From Deltaproteobacteria bacterium (GTDB lineage: Bacteria > Desulfobacterota > Dissulfuribacteria > Dissulfuribacterales > QOAL01), in the NCBI GenBank assembly GCA_026986785.1, contig JALSNW010000051.1, positions 186,001 through 250,000 of the forward strand: a stretch of 64,000 bases of DNA, given 5' to 3'. Positions 57,654 through 64,000 of the stretch are shown piece after piece. Under the pieces are notes generated by a model, which had not been told where the DNA came from, made no database searches, and saw only the letters and a program-made list of their open reading frames with translations. The position numbers and the translations under genes are program-made. Within the stretch, counting starts at the first letter, position 1; each line of letters begins with the position of its first letter.

Positions 57654-60600
57654 TTATCCCTTTCCGTGAAAGCGGGGCTTGCCTCCTCCCCAGTCGAAGG
57701 GGACCAAGGGACCAGTGGTGACATCCTTGGTGACTTGGGCACCGTTTCTCCCTGTTCTAACCACAGTTATGCGTGTAGGGTGGCCCTTTTGTTTGAAGAA
57801 GAGTTCAAGTTTCAGATCATATATGTCCTTTACCGGTTGTCCATCTATGGCCTTTATGACATCTCCTTTTTTCATGCCCCCCTTGGCTGCTGGGCTGTCT
57901 GGGATCACACCCTCCACCTTGAGGTTGTTGTCTCCAGAAAGCAGCACACCGAGTTTTGCCACAAAGGGCTCTTTTCTTTCTGGTACAAAGAGGAAATAGG
58001 TTGCCTCCAGGGGATCAATCTTTTCTCCCTGGGGGAATATCACAATGTCTTGTCTGACATCACCCAATCTCCTTTTCACACGATCAGGGATGCCGTAGCC
58101 ATAGACCACATGGCCAGCCCCGACTATTACTATAACTTTTCGTCTTGGCTCTGATTTTAAGAAATCAGCTATGCTGTTTGCCATGGTCTCATCCCATGCG
58201 ATCTGGGCCTGAAAGAAGTGATGGAAATCTTGGAGGGTGTTGTTCTCATGCCCTTGATAGATATCCCATAGCATCTGTCTGTAGAGCTTGTTGCTGAAAT
58301 CGAGTCTTATCGGAAGGGCGCTTCTTTCCTTTTTACTTAGGGAGCCTATACCAGAACGGGCTATTTTTTTGGAGATCTCGGCAGCAAGATTCATGGCGAT
58401 TATTGGTACATGATGCTTCCTACAATATTCGACTATTGGCCTGTAGAAGTGATAATTAAACCCCCATCTCTTGAAGTATTCGGTCTTCTTTAGAAATTCT
58501 TTTTCAGAGATCTCTCTCTTTAGATAGGCATTTATGACCTTTTGAAATGGGCGTTGAAACATCTCCATGGCCACTGCTATAGGGGCCTTTTGACCAAGGG
58601 AGGCGATAATCTTTAGCTGTGCGTCATGGATGCCCTGCTGATCGTGGCGTTCTCCCAGATAGATGACCTTGGAGCGAGAAAGACCTTTGATTATCTCTGG
58701 CCCACCTTCTATTGCCGAGGACTTTATGCCGGTCAGGGCCATCTGTACGTCGGTACGAAGACCGCATTGGTAAGCTGCTTCTTTCTTTTCCACTATCTTG
58801 CCATTTTCAAACTTCAAAAATGCATATCTGCCATAGTGGGGCAGTTTGAATGCTGCCTTACTGCATTGTTCAGCAGATGAGGCCTTTATGGCACAGGTTA
58901 CGAGATTGGGATCGAAGGGGTTGGCCTTGACCTTTACTATTAGGCCCTTTTGAAGAGATGGGATCGAAGGGACAAAGACAGAAAGTTTTCCCTTGGCCTC
59001 CCCCAACAACACGAAGGAGCCAGTTTTTAGAATAGCATGCTTGAGATCCTTTCTCCTAATTGGTTCAAAACCCTTCCTCTCAAAGAACTCTATAAGGGGC
59101 AGGTATTTTTCACGGTTGTCTTCGGTAGGGAGTATGAGAAATCTCTTTTCCGCCCCAAACAACCTGGCCAGCGATGGTGGGAATTCATTCGGTGCAAGGT
59201 CTCTCATGATATCGAAGTTCTCGTCGATGATTGCCATTAGTGGTCTCTTGGCAAGATTTATGGTGATCTTTTCCTGCTTTTTCCCTAATGATATCTCTTT
59301 GTGGACCTGCCCCGAACTGGTCAATAATGTCAGAGGGACCTGGAGCCTGTAAGGCTGTTTGGTCTCCTGAATCACATGGGCTGTGAATGCAAATTGCCCA
59401 TCTGGCTGTTGCTCCGCTTGGGCCCCTGTCAGTTTTATTACAGGAATGTCCTTTCTCTGTAGCCACTGGGAGAAAAACATACTGAGATCCCTCCCGCTAT
59501 GCCTTGAAAATATTCTTTCGATATCCCTCCAAGATGCCTTCTTGAACCTGTATCTCAAGCTGAAATCAGAGATGGCGGAATAAAAGGCCTTTTCACCACA
59601 AAGCCTTTTCAGCATGTGAAAGATCAGCGCAACCTTGCCATAACCTATAGCCTTGGATGCCCGGTCATATCTGGTCTTGAAAGCAGATACCGGGAATGCG
59701 TTTTTGTCATGGACATAGCTTTTATAGTCACACAGGATCTGGTGTCTGTATTCAGCACCTTTTCCTTTTTGTTCACTGAAATAGTTGTCGGCCAGATAGG
59801 TCGTCAGGCCTTCGCACCAGTTGCCTCCAGAATAATCCACATATACAGAATTCCCAAACCAGGAGTGGAGGATTTCATGTCCCAGGGATACCTCTATCAC
59901 AAAGGGCTTGCGCAAGATCTGTTGTCCGATGAGGGTAAAGGTGGGAAAGCTGAGACCAGAAGGGGCAGGACTTTCCACAATTGCAAATCTCTTGAAAGGA
60001 TAGGGAGATATCCTCTTGCCAAAATCATTTATAAGACTGCCAGCCTTCTGAAGAAACCGGTTGGACAGATCTCGATCCCCATTTAGAAAATAGGTGGCAA
60101 TGGTCAAACCGTCTTCATGGCGTTGGACAACGTGAAATCTTCCAGCAACCAGGTTTATCTCCTCTCTCGGATAGGGAAAAAGGAATTTGAAGTGTTCGTA
60201 TCCATTATCAGTGTCGTGTTGGATATCATCTGCTTCTGATACGACAGCGATTCCCTCTTTCACCGTTACATTCAGATCATAAACAGCAGGGGCGGAAAAA
60301 AGGGGGCACCATCTCGACATGAGCAATAAAAAATCGTCGGTGACGAGACTGCCTCCGAGAAACTCGTGCCTTTTCGAAGGGCTTGTCGAACCAAGGGATT
60401 TTTCAAAGGAAATACTCAGGGTGGATTGACCCAGGTAGATAGGATCCCTGGGAACTATTCTTCCATCCTTGATGGTGAAAGGTATCCATTTCCCATCCTT
60501 TTTTATGCCGATTACCTTGATGCCATCAACCATGATTTCATTATCCTTTAGTGTTGCTGGGTTCACCAAGGCCGATCCCGTAAGGAACCTCGCACCAAGA

Positions 60601-60719
60601 TCTATTTTGATGTCAAGTGTCATTTTGGGTAGTTGTTTCATGAAGATGGGCTTTGCGGCCTGGGCGTTTGCCGTGAGAGAGCAGAACAATATAAATATGG
60701 ATAAAATACTGTTCTTCAT
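57654..60719 (-). CDS. exported M1 peptidase-like / ChaN-like / PDZ fusion protein
   Basis: The 1,021-residue protein has a signal peptide (about residues 1-22). Residues about 25-500 are an M1-type metallopeptidase region with H281-E-I-L-H285 and E303 in N-W-C-E-G-L, the zinc site. A mixed alpha/beta region follows (about 510-665). Residues about 680-900 are a ChaN/DUF399 domain with G689-E-R-H-D and A-M-E-M-F-Q-R-P, a family that binds haem or cleaves uncharacterised substrates. A PDZ domain lies at about 920-1000 (V-I-P-D-S-P-A-A-K-G-G-M-K-K-G-D). The ATG at 60719 is chosen because AAGGAG is near; a start at 60764 would add 15 residues before the signal. The combination is unusual; function is unknown. 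Confidence 0.85.
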   Translation of the reverse strand: MKNSILSIFILFCSLTANAQAAKPIFMKQLPKMTLDIKIDLGARFLTGSALVNPATLKDNEIMVDGIKVIGIKKDGKWIPFTIKDGRIVPRDPIYLGQSTLSISFEKSLGSTSPSKRHEFLGGSLVTDDFLLLMSRWCPLFSAPAVYDLNVTVKEGIAVVSEADDIQHDTDNGYEHFKFLFPYPREEINLVAGRFHVVQRHEDGLTIATYFLNGDRDLSNRFLQKAGSLINDFGKRISPYPFKRFAIVESPAPSGLSFPTFTLIGQQILRKPFVIEVSLGHEILHSWFGNSVYVDYSGGNWCEGLTTYLADNYFSEQKGKGAEYRHQILCDYKSYVHDKNAFPVSAFKTRYDRASKAIGYGKVALIFHMLKRLCGEKAFYSAISDFSLRYRFKKASWRDIERIFSRHSGRDLSMFFSQWLQRKDIPVIKLTGAQAEQQPDGQFAFTAHVIQETKQPYRLQVPLTLLTSSGQVHKEISLGKKQEKITINLAKRPLMAIIDENFDIMRDLAPNEFPPSLARLFGAEKRFLILPTEDNREKYLPLIEFFERKGFEPIRRKDLKHAILKTGSFVLLGEAKGKLSVFVPSIPSLQKGLIVKVKANPFDPNLVTCAIKASSAEQCSKAAFKLPHYGRYAFLKFENGKIVEKKEAAYQCGLRTDVQMALTGIKSSAIEGGPEIIKGLSRSKVIYLGERHDQQGIHDAQLKIIASLGQKAPIAVAMEMFQRPFQKVINAYLKREISEKEFLKKTEYFKRWGFNYHFYRPIVEYCRKHHVPIIAMNLAAEISKKIARSGIGSLSKKERSALPIRLDFSNKLYRQMLWDIYQGHENNTLQDFHHFFQAQIAWDETMANSIADFLKSEPRRKVIVIVGAGHVVYGYGIPDRVKRRLGDVRQDIVIFPQGEKIDPLEATYFLFVPERKEPFVAKLGVLLSGDNNLKVEGVIPDSPAAKGGMKKGDVIKAIDGQPVKDIYDLKLELFFKQKGHPTRITVVRTGRNGAQVTKDVTTGPLVPFDWGGGKPRFHGKG

Positions 60720-60791
60720 AGGGGTAGTTTCTCCTTTGTCAGGTCTTGTAAGGATTTCTTTCATTAGGTCGATCCAAGCTCTCCATTGATC

Positions 60792-61841
60792 TTAAAACAG
60801 AAACCAGTAGACGATTCCAGCCAACGCCACACTTGAGACCCTCAGTAGTTGTCCAATGATTATTAGTGCGATTCCGGTAGAGGGTCTATAGATACCCAGA
60901 TATCGCGGTAATTGGTGCCGGAGGGCTCGAATGGGGGTGGCTATTATGTTCCCGAGCAACAAGGCTGCCACGGTCTGCTTTACGCTCAGGACCCCTTCTT
61001 GCAGCATTGCACCTGCTGCAGCAGCTCCAGCGGCGAACTCGGCTACGATGCTGAAGGCTACTACCGAGATACCTTGGACCGGAATTATATTGGTGGTCAC
61101 CAGGTGTGAAGTGGCCTCCTGCAACATGTCAAAAAGGCCCCAGAGCCGGGAAAGGACTACCAGGATATAGATCGGTACAGTATAGAGTACTATATATGAC
61201 AATCTTTGGCTCAGATATTTCTTGAATAGATCCCATACGTTTTTTTCGTCAGCAGTCGGTCCCTCTTCCTGTATGAGGCTTGGTTGATGCCTTTTGGGGG
61301 AAAGTAGAATACGTCCGGCTATAATGATTACTACAGTGCGTATTAGTGCAGCAACAAAGGTGATTGCCAGATATATGGTGCCAGCAGACCCGGCCAGGGG
61401 AACAATAATGGCAAAGGTGATGGGAAGGTGCAAAAAGTAGGATGGAAGCCCCACATTCAACAGGGCGGAGATGAACATTTCTCTTTTTGTTATCCTTCCA
61501 TCTTGATATGCATTCCATAGCATGGTGCTCGCTGCGATACCTGAAAGGAATGCCGTGGTAAATGCTGTGCCACTCCAATCACTCAGGTTACCAAGCCTCA
61601 TGAGAGGTCTTGATAGAGTAGAGACGAATCTTGACCAGCCCTTTGCCTCGATAAGTGCCGATATGAAAAGGGCACCTGCCATAATTGCTATCAATCTGGA
61701 AACAGGCCATATTACCCTCTTGAGAATGTAGGCAATATCGAAATGAGAGGCCTCAAGTAGCAGATAAAAAGAGGCGATAGTAATGAGAAGCCAGACAATG
61801 GTGGTCTTTCTCTTGAAAGGGGTGTTTTTTTTCTGACTCAT
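60792..61841 (-). CDS. nucleoside recognition (Gate) domain membrane protein
   Basis: The 349-residue integral membrane protein has about eight or nine helices and carries the Gate/nucleoside-recognition pattern seen in SpmA/SpmB and NupC-like proteins. Visible blocks are G-I-A-A-S-T-M-L-W-N-A-Y-Q-D-G, N-V-G-L-P-S-Y-F-L-H-L-P and E-F-A-A-G-A-A-A-A-G. In other bacteria the family is linked to spore maturation or to uncharacterised transport; neither can be deduced here. It lies upstream of the M1-ChaN fusion and is divergent from the radical SAM gene. Confidence 0.8.
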   Translation of the reverse strand: MSQKKNTPFKRKTTIVWLLITIASFYLLLEASHFDIAYILKRVIWPVSRLIAIMAGALFISALIEAKGWSRFVSTLSRPLMRLGNLSDWSGTAFTTAFLSGIAASTMLWNAYQDGRITKREMFISALLNVGLPSYFLHLPITFAIIVPLAGSAGTIYLAITFVAALIRTVVIIIAGRILLSPKRHQPSLIQEEGPTADEKNVWDLFKKYLSQRLSYIVLYTVPIYILVVLSRLWGLFDMLQEATSHLVTTNIIPVQGISVVAFSIVAEFAAGAAAAGAMLQEGVLSVKQTVAALLLGNIIATPIRALRHQLPRYLGIYRPSTGIALIIIGQLLRVSSVALAGIVYWFLF

Positions 61842-61929
61842 GAGATTATGCTTTGTTGGTTTCTGTTGACAGCCCCGATTCTCGTAATCATTTTATAACA
61901 AAAGCTCAAAATGCAGTTGTTCAGGGACT

Positions 61930-63249
61930 ATGTTGATTCACATTATTCAGCCTACACACTTTGAAAAGGCCTTTAGCAAAAAATTATTCAAATCCAAGGC
62001 GAGGGCCCTTGTTCCCCTTACTCTTCCCTACCTGGGCGCCTTGATCCCACCCGGGCACAAAATAAGGTTGACAGATGAGCAGATACAAGATCTGGATTTT
62101 AATGAACCATGCGATTGTGTTCTCATAACTTCTACCATATTAACCTCTTTCAGGGCATATGAAATAGCGGATCGCTTCAGGGCAAAGGGAGTCCCTGTGA
62201 TCATAGGCGGGCCGCATTGTACATTCTATGCAGAAGAGGTCCTGCAACATGCGGATGCAGTGGTACAGGGAGAGGGTGAGACCCAAGTGCCACTTGTCAT
62301 AAAAGACTTGGAGGCAGGGCGCCTGAAGAGGTTTTACAAGGCAGATAAACTACACGATCTCAAGGGGTTGCCGTTTCCCAGGTATGACTTGCTGCATCCG
62401 GCTGTATTTTCGAGGTTCCCTACATATTCTGTACAGACTACTCGTGGGTGTCCCTATAGATGTGAGTTTTGTGCTGAGCGCTTTCATCTTGGTGAACGTT
62501 ACAGGATGAGGCCTGTGGAAGAAGTGGTTGAGGAAATAAAGCAGACAGGTTGCAAGCAGATATTTTTTGCAGACAGTACCTTTGCAGGCAACCGCTCAAG
62601 GACCATGGAGCTCATGGAGCGACTTATACCCCTGAGGATTCGCTGGTCCACACTTTGGAATACCAACAGGTGCCTTGACGAGGAATTTATGCAACTGGCA
62701 AAACGAAGTGGCCTCCTCCATATAAATATGGGTGTTGAAAGTATAAATAAACACACCTTGGAGAACATGAACAAGAAGACCACGCCGGCGGACAGGCTCA
62801 GCGAGGTAACCAGGATACTCAGGAGGTTAGGGATAAGTTTTTCCTTCAATCTGATATTTGGTTGGGATACAGACCACTTGGAAGATTTCGATGCCACACT
62901 GGATTTTCTCATTGAGAACAAGGTTCATGTAGCATTTTTCAATGTATTTTCCCCTCACAAGGGTACGAAGATTTATGATAGGTATCTGGAAGAAGGGCGG
63001 TTGAGAGATCCATATAACATGGGTCGCTGGCCAGGAGTGATAGCGGAGATATATCCAAAAAATTATAGCCCAGAGGAACTGGAACAAAATGTATTGAGAC
63101 TATATCGTCAGTTTTATTCATGGCCATCCATGTTGAAAAGGCTTCCCCTGCCAGTCACCAAGGCCAATATCGCCTCCTGGTTCATGAACTTGCAGGAGAG
63201 AAAACTGTATAAGGGGAACACCCACAGGGCGAATTTCGATGGGATATGA
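61930..63249 (+). CDS. radical SAM protein with B12-binding-type N-terminal domain
   Basis: The 439-residue protein has a Rossmann-like N-terminal domain of about 150 residues (V-L-I-T-S-T-I-L-T-S-F-R-A, I-I-G-G-P-H-C-T-F, Q-G-E-G-E), then the radical SAM cluster motif C-P-Y-R-C-E-F-C (CxxxCxxC) at about residues 177-184. It matches the BchE/P-methylase-like class of B12-binding radical SAM enzymes, although the D-x-H-x-x-G cobalamin motif is not visible. The C-terminal part has N-M-G-V-E-S-I and G-W-D-T-D. Substrate unknown. It is divergent from the Gate-domain gene. Confidence 0.85.
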   Translation: MLIHIIQPTHFEKAFSKKLFKSKARALVPLTLPYLGALIPPGHKIRLTDEQIQDLDFNEPCDCVLITSTILTSFRAYEIADRFRAKGVPVIIGGPHCTFYAEEVLQHADAVVQGEGETQVPLVIKDLEAGRLKRFYKADKLHDLKGLPFPRYDLLHPAVFSRFPTYSVQTTRGCPYRCEFCAERFHLGERYRMRPVEEVVEEIKQTGCKQIFFADSTFAGNRSRTMELMERLIPLRIRWSTLWNTNRCLDEEFMQLAKRSGLLHINMGVESINKHTLENMNKKTTPADRLSEVTRILRRLGISFSFNLIFGWDTDHLEDFDATLDFLIENKVHVAFFNVFSPHKGTKIYDRYLEEGRLRDPYNMGRWPGVIAEIYPKNYSPEELEQNVLRLYRQFYSWPSMLKRLPLPVTKANIASWFMNLQERKLYKGNTHRANFDGI

Positions 63250-63432
63250 TGAATCAGATAGATTCAGGGGCTATGGAGCCTTTTGTCCTGACGCATGGTG
63301 CCTGAGGGATACCTTTCCCCTGCATTTTGTTCTTGGCCAGCTTTTATAGAATAGTACAATGAACCAGATCCATTCTCCCTTGCTTTAGCATTATAACCTG
63401 TTGTAAGATGAAAAAAACTACTGGAGAAGAAC

Positions 63433-63729
63433 ATGGGAAAGCTCCTGAAATTTGACAAAGGAGTCAGACAGCATAGGCGCAGACGCCGCGATCTCGAAAA
63501 GATAAAGGAAGAATTGTTATTGCATCATGGAATAGACCTGGACCGCCTTATTGCTGCTGAGACGGCCAGTACTTTGACCATTGAGGAATTTGAAACCCTG
63601 ACCGACCGTATCTTGGAAACCATTGACACCTTTTGCGAGGAACATACTTCTGCCACTGTACACGATATTCTCTATACCATAGAAAATGTAAAAGATATAA
63701 TAAAAGATACAGTGGAGACAGATGAATAG
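63433..63729 (+). CDS. small conserved-looking hypothetical protein
   Basis: The 98-residue protein has no recognised domain. It starts with a basic section (R-Q-H-R-R-R-R-R-D-L-E-K) followed by an acidic, helical half with T-I-E-E-F-E-T-L-T-D-R-I-L-E-T and no cysteine cluster. The plausible reading frame, codon usage like that of its neighbours and a GAGAAG-like site near the start support it as a gene. It is 183 bases after the radical SAM gene and is convergent with feoA. It could be a nucleic-acid-binding or adaptor protein, but that is speculation. Confidence 0.55.
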   Translation: MGKLLKFDKGVRQHRRRRRDLEKIKEELLLHHGIDLDRLIAAETASTLTIEEFETLTDRILETIDTFCEEHTSATVHDILYTIENVKDIIKDTVETDE

Positions 63730-63744
63730 GATCGATCAGTTAAT

Positions 63745-63783
63745 GGCCTGTTTCCACCCATTGAAAATAGGCCAAAATTTTGG
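63745..63783. terminator. possible hairpin/palindrome between convergent genes
   Basis: GGCCT and AGGCC pair around a 19-base loop that itself has TTT/AAA pairing, and the 12-base palindrome CCAAAATTTTGG partly overlaps the second arm. The site lies between the stop of the small hypothetical gene and the stop of feoA, where bidirectional termination would be expected. The loop is large and the T-run short, so the call is weak. Confidence 0.3.
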
Positions 63784-63820
63784 TGCGTGTCGCATTGTAC
63801 ATACCTATCCTCGAATTTGC

Positions 63821-64000
63821 CTAAGATAAAGGTGTCACCTCGATTTGTTCAGCCTCTTCATGTCTTAGACTTACATGGTAGCCCTTTACCAGATATTCTA
63901 CAGGGTCTTTCAGGGGGGCATATTTGATCACTTCCACTTCGGCTCCAGTTATAAATCCCATCTCGAGCAACCTTTTTTTGAATGGACCATGGGCGTTGAG
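63821..64000 (-). CDS. feoA: FeoA-domain ferrous-iron transport protein (partial, 5' end outside the window)
   Basis: The minus strand is open from the right edge to a TAG at 63821-63823, giving 59 residues of the C-terminal side of a FeoA/SH3-like domain. Typical blocks are K-R-L-L-E-M-G-F, T-G-A-E-V-E-V, A-P-L-K-D-P-V, Y-L-V-K-G-Y-H-V-S-L-R and E-A-E-Q-I-E-V. FeoA supports the FeoB ferrous-iron permease. The usual partner feoB, if present, lies outside, and it would have to be upstream on the minus strand or not adjacent, since nothing resembling it follows the stop within the window. Confidence 0.88.
   Translation of the reverse strand, partial: LNAHGPFKKRLLEMGFITGAEVEVIKYAPLKDPVEYLVKGYHVSLRHEEAEQIEVTPLS

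Noticed and set aside
57654-60719. Two or three separate genes instead of one M1-ChaN-PDZ fusion
   Set aside because: The frame is continuous over 1,021 codons with no internal start with a good ribosome-binding site and no stop or frameshift between the domains.
1-64000. tRNA, rRNA, CRISPR array, prophage or transposon
   Set aside because: No T-loop-like GGTTCGA/GGTTCAA core with matching arms, no regular short repeats with spacers and no transposase or integrase motifs were seen in the intergenic or coding regions.

Overview
The window reads as a chromosome segment of a Gram-negative, probably anaerobic bacterium. It has a TonB receptor, an FtsEX/EnvC division module, PilT-type ATPases, a split glycyl-tRNA synthetase, sigma-54 regulators, a class II pyrophosphatase and a FeoA fragment. 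The mix, and the heavy use of AGG/AGA arginine codons, suggests Desulfobacterota (former Deltaproteobacteria). That is inference; there is no rRNA or other phylogenetic marker to settle it. No rRNA, tRNA, CRISPR array, IS element or prophage was seen.

Layout. 1-8.2 kb: a minus-strand run thiC-like, glgC, glyQ, glyS, methyltransferase, then divergent thiD and ppaC. 8.3-15.3 kb: a TPR protein facing a tight minus-strand operon of TrmJ-like methylase, orphan solute-binding lipoprotein or periplasmic protein, histidine kinase, sigma-54 response regulator and TonB-dependent receptor, which looks like a sensing-and-uptake circuit. 15.4-19.7 kb: a metallophosphoesterase and a two-gene envelope operon (a lipoprotein and a secreted protein with a C-terminal retropepsin-like domain) behind a good sigma-54 promoter match. 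19.9-23.6 kb: translation genes fusA paralogue, efp and epmA.

24.0-45.75 kb is the most interesting part: 17 same-strand genes for making and exporting a surface glycan. It opens with a bacterial oligosaccharyltransferase of the STT3/PglB family that overlaps a PglF/WbpM-type dehydratase. It then holds a Wzz-like protein, a second UDP-sugar dehydratase, a UDP-sulfoquinovose synthase homologue (SQD1/Agl3 type), an epimerase, a kinase-like protein, a methyltransferase, a Wzx flippase, an AsnB-type amidotransferase, a Wzy-type polymerase/ligase, two GT4 and one GT2 glycosyltransferases, a carbamoyltransferase, an SDR and a WbpL/WecA-type initiating transferase. The whole set could build a sulfonated, carbamoylated or amidated oligosaccharide on undecaprenol and transfer it to asparagines of exported proteins. 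The secreted protein encoded at 16.4-18.4 kb carries ten N-x-T sites, four of them with the acidic residue that bacterial PglB enzymes need, so it is a candidate acceptor.

45.9-54.3 kb: pilT, a pilU-like gene and a zinc-ribbon/pseudo-receiver gene on the minus strand, then divergent ftsE, ftsX, envC-like, ctpA-like and a YibQ-type deacetylase-like gene, a cell-division and peptidoglycan-remodelling unit. 54.3-64 kb: a conserved unknown, queF, a lone receiver, a CDF cation exporter, an unusual M1 peptidase-ChaN-PDZ fusion, a nucleoside-recognition membrane protein, a radical SAM protein, a small unknown, and the 3' end of a feoA-type gene.
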